Shown here in pieces: positions 54,253 to 62,179 of a DNA stretch of 64,000 nucleotides (its first letter is position 1; each line of letters opens with the position of its first letter). The DNA is from DATJZH01 sp052146815 (GTDB lineage: Bacteria; Actinomycetota; Actinomycetes; Streptosporangiales; Streptosporangiaceae). The position numbers and the translations under genes are program-made. The notes beneath the pieces are model-generated. The model was not told where the DNA came from. It was given only the letters and a program-made list of their open reading frames with translations, and did no database searches. Where the stretch lies: positions 1 through 64,000 of the forward strand of contig JBKQMG010000281.1 in NCBI GenBank assembly GCA_052146815.1. Direction: 5' to 3'.

Positions 54253-55848
54253 TCAGGGAGCGGTCGCGGCGGCGGCCAGCTGACCTTGCTCGGGCCCTTC
54301 GTTCAGGGCATCGAGGAAGGCCGCCGCCCAGTGGGCCACGTCATGCTCGCGGACCCGCCGGCGCATCGAGCGCATCCGGCGCCTCGCCTCACGCGGTGGG
54401 ACGGTCGCCGCGCGGACGATGGCGTCCTTCATTCCCTCGATGTCGTGCGGGTTGACGATGAAGGCGCTGCCGAGCTCGTCGGCTGCGCCGGTGAACTCGC
54501 TGAGCACCAGCGCGCCGGTCTCGTCGTGGCGGCAGGCGACGTACTCCTTGGCGACCAGGTTCATGCCGTCGCGCAGCGAGGTCACCAGCATCACGTCAGC
54601 GGCGAGGAACAGCGCGGCCATTTCCTCGCGCGGGTAGGACTGGTGCAGGTAGTGCACCGGCGGGTTGCCCAGCTCCCCGTGCTCCCCGTTGATGCGGCCG
54701 ACCGCGACCTCGACCTCATCGCGCAGCACGCGGTAGTGCTCGACGCGCTCCCGGCTCGGGCTTGCCACCAGCACGAATACCGACTCAGATCCGAGCCGGC
54801 CTTCGTTGAGCAGCTCCCCGTAGGCCTTGAGGCGATGCCGGATGCCCTTGGTGTAGTCGAGGCGGTCGACGCCCAGCAGGACGATCTCGGGGTTGCCCAG
54901 CGCCTCGCGGATCTCGCGTGAGCGCGCCTGGACATCCTCTCGCTTGGCGATCTCGCCGAAGGCCGCCGAGTCAATCGAGATGGGGAAGGCCGCGGCCCGG
55001 ACCAGCCGTCCGCCCGGGACTCCCGGGCGGCTCTGGGAGGGGGTCTGGCGGCCGACGGCATTCGCGCTGTCACCCGGCGCGGAATCCGGGACCCGGACCA
55101 GCGATCCCCGGGTCGCGAGGCCCGCGGCCCGGCGGCAGGCCCGCAGAAAATTCGTCGTGTCGCTCTGGCGCTGGAAGCCGATCAGGTCTGCGCCCAGCAG
55201 GCCCTCGATGATCTGCCGGCGCCACGGCAGCTGGGCAAAGATCTCGTAACCCGGAAACGGAATATGCGCGAAGTAGCCGATCCGCACATCGCTGCGCTGC
55301 TCGCGCAGCATGCCGGGCACCAGCTGGAGCTGGTAGTCGTGCACCCACACGGTCGCTCCGTAGGCGGCCTGCTCGGCGGCGGCCTGCGCGAAACGCCGGT
55401 TGACCTCCACGTACGCCTGCCACCATGGTCGCCGGAACTCAGGCGGGGCGATCACGTCGTGGTAGAGCGGCCACAGCGTGGCGTTGCAGAAGCCCTCGTA
55501 ATAGTCCCGGACTTCCGCGGCCGACAGGCCCACGCAGACCAGGTGCATGCCGCCGGTATCAAACGGCGTCGGCGGCTCTCCCGCCGATCCCTGCCAGCCG
55601 ATCCATGCTCCGTCGGCCTGGCGCATGACCGGCTCGAGCGCGGTAACCAGGCCGCCCGGGCTGGGCCGCCACTCCGGCTCGCCATTGTCCCCGTCGACCC
55701 GGTCGACGGGGAGCCGGCTGGCGACCACGACGAAGCTGTAATCACCGAACTTCTGCTGCTGATCATCGTCCTGGGAAGCGGGCATGCTCATCGCTCCGTC
55801 AGACACCTCGTCGGCGTCCGCCGCGGCAGCATTCGTCATCACAGGCAC
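54253..55848 (-). CDS. otsA: trehalose-6-phosphate synthase
   Basis: A 531-residue GT20 enzyme making trehalose 6-phosphate from a nucleotide-glucose and glucose 6-phosphate. Seen are VVVASRLPVDRV, WIGWQGSAGE, VWVHDYQLQLVPGMLR, GYFAHIPFPGYEIF, GVDRLDYTKGIRHRL and the C-terminal TSLRDGMNLVAKEYVAC. A Ser/Pro/Gly-rich insert of about 25 residues (near 260-290) is unusual. It lies 58 bases after murD2 on the same strand; no otsB follows. Confidence 0.95.
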   Translation of the reverse strand: MPVMTNAAAADADEVSDGAMSMPASQDDDQQQKFGDYSFVVVASRLPVDRVDGDNGEPEWRPSPGGLVTALEPVMRQADGAWIGWQGSAGEPPTPFDTGGMHLVCVGLSAAEVRDYYEGFCNATLWPLYHDVIAPPEFRRPWWQAYVEVNRRFAQAAAEQAAYGATVWVHDYQLQLVPGMLREQRSDVRIGYFAHIPFPGYEIFAQLPWRRQIIEGLLGADLIGFQRQSDTTNFLRACRRAAGLATRGSLVRVPDSAPGDSANAVGRQTPSQSRPGVPGGRLVRAAAFPISIDSAAFGEIAKREDVQARSREIREALGNPEIVLLGVDRLDYTKGIRHRLKAYGELLNEGRLGSESVFVLVASPSRERVEHYRVLRDEVEVAVGRINGEHGELGNPPVHYLHQSYPREEMAALFLAADVMLVTSLRDGMNLVAKEYVACRHDETGALVLSEFTGAADELGSAFIVNPHDIEGMKDAIVRAATVPPREARRRMRSMRRRVREHDVAHWAAAFLDALNEGPEQGQLAAAATAP

Positions 55849-55906
55849 TCTTCAACCCTATCCGGTGGTCTGCTGAGCAGTGGAGAGGCCATTCGCCGTC
55901 GCCCGA

Positions 55907-57256
55907 TCAGCTTGCTGAGCAGGTCTGCACAGCGCGGGCAAAGGCGTCCCCGCGGTCCCGGTAGTTGCGGAAATGCCCGAAGCTCGGCGCGGCGGGGGAG
56001 AGCAGGACGACGCCATCGGGGCGCGCCCACCGGAACGCTCGCCGGACCGCGTCCGGCAGTTCCGCGCACGCGACGACCGGGATGCTGCCGCTGCCGGCTG
56101 CCCCGATGGCCGCCGCGATCCGGGTGCCGCTGTCGGGCAGCGTCGCCACCATGGTCGGGGCAGTGCGCTGGGCCAGGCCGGCCGCCAGCGGGGCGTAGTC
56201 GATGCCGCGGTCATGGCCGCCCGCGATCAGCGCGACCCGGCGCCCAGGGAAGGCGTCCAGGGCCGCGAGGGTCGGCAGCACGTTGGTAGACAGGCTGTCG
56301 TCGACGAATGTCACCCCGTCCACGCAGCCGATGACCTGAAGCCGGCTGCCGAGGTGCTCGAAGCCGGCGGCCGCCTCGCGCACCGCCGCGTCGTCGGCCG
56401 CCGCAGGAATCCCGAGCGCGGTCAGGCAGGCCCGCGAGATCAGCGCGTTGCGCCGGTTGTGGCTGCCGACCAGGCCAAGCGGCTCCATCCAGTCGGCGCC
56501 GGCGTTGTCGCCGGCCCGGACCCACTCGACCCGCGGCCCGAGCAGTGCCTGCCTGTCGCGCAGCAGGTCGCTGTCGCCGTTGGCGATGGTCAGCTCCGCG
56601 CCCGGCTGCGAGCAAGCCGACAGCTTGTCCCGGTAGTAGGCGTCCACGCCGTGATGCCAGTCGAGATGGTCGGGGTGCAGGGCGGTCACCGCTACGACCA
56701 GCGGGGAGCAGGCCAGATCGGTGGCCTGGTAGCTGGACGTCTCGATGATCCAGTAGTCGTAGCCGGCGCTCTCCTGGTCCGGGTCGTAGGGCGGCTGGCC
56801 GAGGTTGCCGCCGGCCAGGCACCGGTAACCCAGCCGGTTCAGCAGATGGCCGGCGATCGCGGTGGTGCTGCTCTTGCCCTTGGTCCCGGTGATGCAGACG
56901 ACACGGTCGCGGGGAGCTTCCTGCAGCCAGAGGCCGAGGCCGCCCGCGACGGGAACGCCGCGTTGCTCCAGGTGCCGGACGTCGGGCCGGTACCGGCTGA
57001 TGCCGGGGGTCTTGATCACGACGTCACAGGCGGCGAGTGCCGCCAGGCCGCCGTCCCCGGTCGCCAGGACCGGCCGCCCGTCGTGGCCGCTGGCCGGCGG
57101 GCGGTCGTCGACCAGCACGGGCTCGACGCCCATCGAGGCGAGCTTGCGCACACTGGCCGCGCCCTCGACGCCAAGGCCCCACACGCCGGCACGCGCACCC
57201 CGCAGATCAGACCAGGAGATCTTCGGCCGCATACGCATCCGGTCTGACATGGGCAT
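55907..57256 (-). CDS. murD2: UDP-N-acetylmuramoyl-L-alanine-L-glutamate ligase MurD2
   Basis: A 449-residue Mur ligase that adds L-glutamate, not D-glutamate, to UDP-MurNAc-L-Ala. Family signs are the N-terminal Rossmann (GVWGLGVEGAASVRKLASMG), ATP loop CITGTKGKSSTT, the YWIIETSSYQATDL segment, LHPDHLDWHHGVDAYYRDKL, and the C-terminal SPAAPSFGHFRNYRDRG characteristic of the MurD2 group. The product needs the epimerase MurL, which is encoded about 5 kb away on the same strand. The start is ATG 57256 or 57250, neither with a strong ribosome-binding site. Canonical MurD is the alternative but the partner gene argues for MurD2. Confidence 0.88.
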   Translation of the reverse strand: MPMSDRMRMRPKISWSDLRGARAGVWGLGVEGAASVRKLASMGVEPVLVDDRPPASGHDGRPVLATGDGGLAALAACDVVIKTPGISRYRPDVRHLEQRGVPVAGGLGLWLQEAPRDRVVCITGTKGKSSTTAIAGHLLNRLGYRCLAGGNLGQPPYDPDQESAGYDYWIIETSSYQATDLACSPLVVAVTALHPDHLDWHHGVDAYYRDKLSACSQPGAELTIANGDSDLLRDRQALLGPRVEWVRAGDNAGADWMEPLGLVGSHNRRNALISRACLTALGIPAAADDAAVREAAAGFEHLGSRLQVIGCVDGVTFVDDSLSTNVLPTLAALDAFPGRRVALIAGGHDRGIDYAPLAAGLAQRTAPTMVATLPDSGTRIAAAIGAAGSGSIPVVACAELPDAVRRAFRWARPDGVVLLSPAAPSFGHFRNYRDRGDAFARAVQTCSAS

Positions 57257-57696
57257 GCGCACCAGTGTGCATGAGTGCGCCGCGTGCCAGGCCACGGGCC
57301 GCGCCGAGGGCTGCGCGCACCACCCGCACTAGCGCGCATCTGGCTCCGATGGCTCCCGATATGGCTCCCCGGTGACACTGCAGCGAGGGGGAGAAGTGAT
57401 CAGGGCCGTCGCCCGCCACCCCGGCGGCTCAATGCGCCACGAGCGCACCACGACTGCGCACTGCGCCACCCGCGCCACGGACCAGTGCGGTCACCCGAGC
57501 CAGCTTTACTACCATCCCGGCAGAGAGGCCGCACGTGGCGCACAGTTGTACCGTGCCTCTCCACAGGTGGGCGCAGCAACAAGGAGCGTGGCCGCGGAAC
57601 GTCCCGGATGTCGGTGACGTATGTCTCTGGCACCGAGATCAGGGCTGGTCGGACTCTGAAAGAAAGCCTTCACCCGGGAGAGGGGAGGCGATCAAG
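57257..57696. other. region between murD2 and a divergent small gene
   Basis: About 440 bases. Many copies of GCGCA/TGCGC and CGCCACG-like words occur between 57240 and 57480, but I find no reading frame with a family match and no known riboswitch. It must contain the promoters of murD2 (leftward) and of the small gene at 57697 (rightward). Confidence 0.4.
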
Positions 57697-57789
57697 ATGC
57701 ATACCCATCGTCATCCGCACAGGCCGCACGACGCAACAGCTCGCCTGCGGAAGTGGCTGCACTACAACTTCTGCTCGCCGTACGCCTAG
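57697..57789 (+). CDS. 30-residue His-rich peptide with Cys-containing C-terminus
   Basis: A tiny reading frame starting at ATG 57697 with an excellent ribosome-binding site (GAGAGGGGAGG, about ten bases upstream). It ends just before a strong terminator. The N-terminal third is rich in His and Arg (MHTHRHPHRPH); the C-terminal half is RKWLHYNFCSPYA with aromatic residues and one Cys. The layout of own ribosome site, small frame and terminator suggests a translated peptide. Options are a leader peptide whose translation controls the terminator, a metal-binding or secreted signal peptide, or a precursor of a modified peptide. No modifying enzyme is adjacent, so the role is open. Confidence 0.5.
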   Translation: MHTHRHPHRPHDATARLRKWLHYNFCSPYA

Positions 57790-57798
57790 AGAAGCGAT

Positions 57799-57829
57799 AG
57801 CCCCGGTCGCCAGGCAAGGCGCCGGGGCT
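57799..57829 (+). terminator. strong intrinsic terminator after the small peptide gene
   Basis: AGCCCCGG pairs with CCGGGGCT and the inner CGCC with GGCG around a six-base loop, giving a near-perfect 12-bp stem with one bulge, followed by TCCTCTT. It lies nine bases after the peptide stop codon, so it either ends the peptide transcript or acts as an attenuator for the next gene. Confidence 0.7.
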
Positions 57830-57917
57830 TCCTCTTGGCCAAGTCGCCTCCTGGCAACCCTCTGGCTGTTCGCCTCGTAGATCCAAAGCACCCGCAGCCT
57901 CGTGCACCGAAAGCGCC

Positions 57918-58139
57918 GTGCCGACCACCATCACCGCCGACCCTAGCGACATCGAGCCCGGGGCCGCGGAGGCCGCCGAGATCATGTTCACCGCGGAGAC
58001 AGCGCCGTGGGATCCGTCGGTCCGCTGCCTCCGCTTGCGCATTGAAGTCAGCCATCGCAGCCGGGGGTACATCATCACGAGCTGCGGAAGCGATCTGCGC
58101 GCCAGCGCGGCGGTGGCCGCTGAGGCCGCCGCGGCCTGA
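57918..58139 (+). CDS. small hypothetical protein
   Basis: A 73-residue reading frame from GTG 57918 with the strong third-position GC bias of real genes here. It has an acidic N-terminus, a strand-rich centre (CLRLRIEVSHRSRGYIITSC) and an Ala-rich end. The ribosome-binding site is weak (GAAAG, five bases). I recognise no family. It lies downstream of the peptide-terminator unit and may be what that unit controls. Confidence 0.45.
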   Translation: MPTTITADPSDIEPGAAEAAEIMFTAETAPWDPSVRCLRLRIEVSHRSRGYIITSCGSDLRASAAVAAEAAAA

Positions 58140-58443
58140 ACCTGGGCAACAGGTCAGCCGCCCGTTCCCGCGGCTCCCGGAACTGTACCGTTCGAGGTCC
58201 GACTGATCTTGAACGGGAATTCGGGGGATCATGAATCTCAAGCTGCAGTTAGGGCGGTCGCTGTCGTAGCGCTGGCCTCGGTCGCTACAGCCGGGGCCAC
58301 GCACAGCTCATCGAGCGCTCGCATGCCGGCTCAGGTCGGCACGCGAACCTCGTGTCGAGGACCAACCGCATGCTGGGCCCGGTCATCGACGCATCGCCGC
58401 TGACGCTTTACAGCCCATGATCACGGCCTGAGAGGAGCCCTCG
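58140..58443. other. non-coding stretch left of the transposon debris
   Basis: About 300 bases with no supported gene. Short frames here have frequent stops. Confidence 0.4.
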
Positions 58444-58602
58444 TCATCGGGATCCCCGGAGACCGGGCGCCGGGCGGCCTGCAGTCCTGGCGAGTTCGCG
58501 CCAGGACTGCTCGTCGTGGATGACGCAGGGCTGGTAGGTGGGCTTGCCGTCGCGCCAGAACACGCAGTCTGGGCACGCCGGCCCGCGGTTGCGGCGCTGC
58601 GA
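58444..58602 (-). pseudogene. unrecognised Cys-rich protein fragment cut by the IS30 remnant
   Basis: The minus-strand reading GPACPDCVFWRDGKPTYQPC followed by VIHDEQSWRELARTAG looks like real protein, with a CxxC and a later C/H pair as in a zinc ribbon. It ends at a stop at 58444. Towards higher coordinates it runs into the dead IS30 gene, so its N-terminus is gone. Family not recognised. Confidence 0.35.
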
Positions 58603-58607
58603 GAGGC

Positions 58608-58882
58608 GGTGGAGCCCGGAACAGATCAGCCACGCGCTGTGCTGCGAGTTCCCCGGCAATCCCGGGCGGCACGCCGTGCACGAGACCGTCTACCGGGCGG
58701 TCTACCGCACGGAGCTGGGCGGGCTGCGCCGGGACCTGCCCGGGGTGCTGCGGACTGGCCGGCGCCGCCGCAAGCCGCGCCACCGCCCGGATCCCCGGCG
58801 GCCCGGGTCGCTGGCCGGCATGACGATGATCGATCAGCGTCCGGCCGAGGTCACCGAACGGAGGGTCCCGGGACGCTGGGAA
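58608..58882 (+). pseudogene. IS30-family transposase, middle part, cut by an IS110-type insertion
   Basis: The plus-strand frame RWSPEQISHALCCEFPGNPGR, VHETVYRAVYRTELGGL and MTMIDQRPAEVTERRVPGRWE is the DNA-binding and linker region of IS30-type transposases. It stops abruptly after TGGGAA at 58882, where the family continues GDLVTGAANRSAIG; that continuation is found at 60314. The N-terminal helix-turn-helix is missing. Confidence 0.85.
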
Positions 58883-60313
58883 TCTCAATGGTGTTGTCAA
58901 GCGGCTTGAGCAAGGTCCGGCGGGCTTGCGGTCCAGGTTCGGTTGTCGCGAAGGAGCGCCCGCAGGACATCGATCCGGCGGCGTGCTAGCGCGATGACGG
59001 CCTGGTTGTGGGTGCGGCCGTGCTCTCGTTTCCTGAGGTAGTAGTCGCGGCTGGGTCCTGCGCGCATCATGCTGGTCTGCGCCGACAGGTAGAAGACGTG
59101 CCGCAGCGGGCGGCTGTAACGGCGGGGCTTGTGCAGGTTCCCGGTGCGCCGGCCGGAGTCGCTGGGGACCGGGACGAGGCCGGCCGCGGCGGCGAGGTGG
59201 CCGGCGCTGGGGAATGCTGTCAGGTTCCCCGCGGTGACCAGGAGCGTCGCGCCCAGGATGGGGCCGAATCCGGGCATGGACGTGATGACTGCCGCCTGGG
59301 GATGCTCGGCGAACATGGCGGCGATCTGCGTGTCGAGCTCGGTGACGCGCTGATCGAGGGCTAGAAGGTTGCGGGCGAGCTCAGAGATGATGCCCGCGGC
59401 GATGTCCTGGCCGGGCAGGCTTATCCGCTGGGACTGCGCCGCGGCGACGGCCCTGGCGGCAACGCCGGCATAGCCTCGCACGCGCCGTTGCCGCAGCCAG
59501 CTCGCCAGGCGGGCTTCCCCGGTATGGCGGAGCCTGCCGGGGCAGGCATAGCCGGTCAGCAGCACCAGGGCACCCTTGCAGGAGGAGTAGTCGAATTCCC
59601 TCTCCAGAGCAGGGAAGACACTGGTCAGAACGTCTCGCAGCCGGTTGATCATCCGGACCCGGTCGGCGATCAGGTCCGCCCGGTGGGCGGTCAGCAGGCC
59701 GAGGTTGCGGATCAGGTCCGTCTCGTGGCCGATGACCGGCAGGTTACGCCGGAGCCTAGCGGTCTCCGCGATCACGTAGGCGTCCTTGGGGTCTGTCTTG
59801 CCCTCTCCGGCATAGGCGCCGCTCATGGCCGCGACGAGTCGTCCGGATGCGTACCGGACCCGCTGACCCGCCTGACTGAGCAGGGCCAGCAGCAGGGCAG
59901 ACGGCGCCCCGATGATGTCGACGGCCCAGGTGATATCTCCCGCAAGCCCGGTCACCGAGCCGATCGCGGCTGCGATCTCGGCTTCATCGCTGGCGACCTT
60001 CACCGACAGAAGCTGCCTGCCGTCCTGGTCGACCACGCATACCCAGTGATGCCTCTTGCCGACATCGATCCCCGCCCAGGCCTTCTCTAGTGCTGGCACC
60101 CGCATGCTCCGTTTCTCCAGATCTGGCGTTCAGGTGAACCCAGGCCCCGCGGGCACCCAGCTGACACATCCGTAACCAGCGACCGAGCGCAAATCTCAAT
60201 TAGCAGTCAGGGCGCCCCAGAAAGAGCCGGGCGGACATTCCCAGTAAGCGACCAGAGCGCAAGGCGACCTCAGCCACACCCGGCCCTCCTGGGCCTCGCT
60301 CAGTCTTACGGAA
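58883..60313 (-). mobile_element. IS110-family insertion inside the IS30 transposase gene
   Basis: The two halves of the dead IS30 gene join perfectly if about 1.43 kb is removed, which defines the insert. AATCTCAAT occurs at 58881-58889 and again at 60192-60200, so the true right end may be either 60200 or 60313; GGAA also flanks both outer junctions. The single gene is read leftwards, leaving about 200 bases of non-coding DNA upstream of it (60106-60313). In IS110 elements the non-coding end carries the bridge RNA that chooses the target. A second imperfect repeat (AGCGACC-GAGCGCAA at about 60177 and 60248) lies in this part. Confidence 0.75.
58897..60105 (-). CDS. IS110-family DEDD recombinase (transposase)
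   Basis: A 402-residue, apparently intact recombinase. The N-terminal RuvC-like DEDD domain begins GIDVGKRHHWVCVVD, with later acids in AVDIIG and the KTDPKDAYVIAETAR block. The C-terminal domain has TSMPGFGPILGATLL and FPSAGHLAAAAGLVPVPSDSGRR, followed by the serine-bearing region of the IS110 type. It cuts and joins DNA guided by a bridge RNA from its own element. The full length suggests recent arrival compared with the decayed genes around it. Confidence 0.93.
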   Translation of the reverse strand: MRVPALEKAWAGIDVGKRHHWVCVVDQDGRQLLSVKVASDEAEIAAAIGSVTGLAGDITWAVDIIGAPSALLLALLSQAGQRVRYASGRLVAAMSGAYAGEGKTDPKDAYVIAETARLRRNLPVIGHETDLIRNLGLLTAHRADLIADRVRMINRLRDVLTSVFPALEREFDYSSCKGALVLLTGYACPGRLRHTGEARLASWLRQRRVRGYAGVAARAVAAAQSQRISLPGQDIAAGIISELARNLLALDQRVTELDTQIAAMFAEHPQAAVITSMPGFGPILGATLLVTAGNLTAFPSAGHLAAAAGLVPVPSDSGRRTGNLHKPRRYSRPLRHVFYLSAQTSMMRAGPSRDYYLRKREHGRTHNQAVIALARRRIDVLRALLRDNRTWTASPPDLAQAA

Positions 60314-60790
60314 GGCGACCTGGTCACCGGCGCGGCCAACCGCTCGGCGATCGGCACCCTGGTAGAACGGTCGAGCCGTTCACCATCCTGCTGCACCTGC
60401 CCGGCGGGCTGCATACCGCCGAGGCGGTCCGGGACGCGCCGGTGGCCGCGATGGCCCGGCTGCCGGCGCCGCTACGCCGTTCGCTGACCTGGGATCAGGG
60501 CAAGGAGCTGGCGCTGCACGCGGAGATCGCGCTGGCGCTGGCATGCCGGTGTTCTTCTGCGAGGCGCACTCACCCTGGCAGCGGCCGAGTAACGAGAACA
60601 CTGCTGCGTCAGTACTTCCCCAAGGGCAGCGACCTGCGCGTGCATAGCCCGCAGCAGCTGGCTGCGGTGGCCGGTGAGCTGAACGAGCGGCCCCGCAAGG
60701 TTCTCGACTGGGACAGCCCGGCCGTCCGGCTCGCCGCATACCTGCCCGGACGGCCACGCCAGGCCAGCCTGCCCGCTTACCCTGGGCAGC
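60314..60790 (+). pseudogene. IS30-family transposase, C-terminal catalytic part, with several frameshifts
   Basis: It resumes with GDLVTGAANRSAIGTLVERS, shifts near 60373 to TILLHLPGGLHTAEAVRDA and MARLPAPLRRSLTWDQGKELALHAEI (catalytic Asp), shifts again near 60543 to MPVFFCEAHSPWQRPSNENT, and after a small deletion near 60600 continues as LLRQYFPKGSDLRVHSPQQL with the catalytic Glu context NERPRKVLDWDSP. The many lesions show the element died independently of the IS110 insertion. Confidence 0.85.
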
Positions 60791-60967
60791 ATGCCCGAGC
60801 AGATCCACGGCGCCAGCCTCGACGTCGCCGGGGCCGGTGAGCTGGCCGGAATGCTCGCGTTCTTCGGGACTGGCTCGCCGGTCCCGACCGCGGCCTGCTG
60901 GCCGCCTCACTGCGCCGCTCTGCTCGGCGGGGACGGCGAACGACTCGTCACCGGCGACCAGCAGTAA
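60791..60967 (+). pseudogene. degraded small hypothetical gene
   Basis: ATG 60791 opens a 58-codon frame (IHGASLDVAGAGELAGMLAFF, ending ALLGGDGERLVTGDQQ). A second frame in the middle reads RDWLAGPDRGLLAASLRR, which fits the same protein better, so it carries compensating shifts or a deletion. It resembles short helical proteins often found beside mobile DNA in actinobacteria; I cannot name it. Confidence 0.4.
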
Positions 60968-61022
60968 CGCCTGCCCCGGCGGCCGGCCCGATGCTGCCGC
61001 GAGCCGCTGAGAGGATGGGCGC

Positions 61023-61688
61023 ATGGCCGACATGCGCAGGCGCCGCCCGGAACCACCGCCAGGCGCGCCGCAGATCCAGCTCAAGCCAGGGCTAGCGAAT
61101 GACACGCTGCGCGAACTCGCGCCGCTGCTCGCCGAAGAGGGCATTGACGTCGGCAACATCGACGTCCCCGACCTGGACACCCTGCAGGCCGCGATGAAAC
61201 GCGCGGTCGAACGACACAACATGACCCGCTTCACCCCCGTGGGTCACGCGCGCGACCTGGCCGTTACCACGCTGCGGCTGGTGATCGAGGCCCTCGCCGA
61301 CGGCGACACCTCCCTCGCCGCGGCGATCCTGGAACACGTACCGCCCGACTCCCCGGACAACACCACCGCCACCGTCGCCGGCTGCATCGGTGTCGCTCTC
61401 GGCCTGCTCGACGACTGGCTCACCGGCGCCGACCCGCACGCACCCAGCGATCTCGGCCACCGCGTGCGGCTGCCAGCCGGGCACTGGCTCGGCGAACGCG
61501 CAGCGACCGACATCCTGGTCCTCGCCCGCAAGAGACGCGCCTTCGGCTCGCTCGACACGCTGATCGCCAGGCAGGGCGGCCAGCACGTCCTCTACGGCAG
61601 CGCCCTCACCCTCGCCGCCGCTGCCCAGACCTGGGCAGCCGACACCGACACGCCGGTCCGCGATCTCGCCCGCGCCGCGGTGCGCTGA
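61023..61688 (+). CDS. hypothetical helical protein
   Basis: A 221-residue intact frame with GAGAGG ten bases before ATG 61023 and strong coding bias. It is predicted largely helical (LAVTTLRLVIEALADGDTSLAAAILEHV, ATVAGCIGVALGLLDDWL, LIARQGGQHVLYGSALTLAAAA), with no membrane helix or known motif. It sits between transposon remains and an integrase tail, so it may be cargo of a lost mobile element. Confidence 0.65.
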   Translation: MADMRRRRPEPPPGAPQIQLKPGLANDTLRELAPLLAEEGIDVGNIDVPDLDTLQAAMKRAVERHNMTRFTPVGHARDLAVTTLRLVIEALADGDTSLAAAILEHVPPDSPDNTTATVAGCIGVALGLLDDWLTGADPHAPSDLGHRVRLPAGHWLGERAATDILVLARKRRAFGSLDTLIARQGGQHVLYGSALTLAAAAQTWAADTDTPVRDLARAAVR

Positions 61689-61711
61689 ATACGACTACCA
61701 TCCACGAACAT

Positions 61712-61818
61712 CAGCCACCGTGCTGCGACGATGGCTGGAATCCGCCGCTCCAAAATTGACCCTGGCGCTGGGTGGTTTCTAGGGTGGATTTAAGTCATCG
61801 TCGCAACACCGGTGGCTG
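61712..61818. repeat. long inverted repeat (22/23 matches) around a 62-base spacer
   Basis: The arm at 61712-61733 (core TGCTGCGACGATG) is repeated in reverse at 61796-61818 (core CATCGTCGCAACACC) with one mismatch and one extra base. The spacer holds AAATTGACCC and GGTGGATTTAAGT. It looks like a pair of transposon ends brought together or a miniature element. It is not a normal terminator, because the loop is too long and there is no T-run. Confidence 0.65.
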
Positions 61819-61905
61819 ATTCTTCCTGGCCTGGCTGAAGATCTGGGCGGGTGTCTGCCAGCAGCTACCGCCCGCCCGGACGGGTCGTCAGCCCAGCCGT
61901 GATGC

Positions 61906-62145
61906 GGTGCTCAAGCGGTCAAGGGCCTGTGCGAGCAGGCGGGCCTCGGCCGTGACTGGCAGCTGCGGGAGCTGCGGCACACCGCCGCCTCGATCGCGTC
62001 TTACGGTAGCCAGGACATCGAGGACATCAGCGAGATGCCGAGTCACAAGAACAGCACGGTCACCGGCGAGGTCTATCGGCACAGCCTGCGCGACCGCGTC
62101 AGCTCTGCCGCGACCGTCTGGGACAGGATCGAGGCGACAGCATGA
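61906..62145 (+). pseudogene. C-terminal fragment of a tyrosine recombinase (integrase)
   Basis: The frame after the TGA at 61900 reads LCEQAGLGRDWQLRELRHTAASI, DIEDISEMPSHKNSTVTGEVYRHSLRD, to a stop at 62143. This is the end of an integrase catalytic domain: R in ELRHT, the H of the usual LGH (here PSH) and the nucleophile Y in EVYRH are present, but the N-terminal and first-Arg parts are missing. It shows that an integrative element once sat here. Confidence 0.8.
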
Positions 62146-62179
62146 TGGCGGCTGGCTCCCCGGTCAGGGGAAGCGCAGG

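Noticed and set aside
61689..62179. tRNA attachment site for the integrase remnant
   Set aside because: No tRNA-like cloverleaf or CCA end was recognised here or elsewhere in the window.
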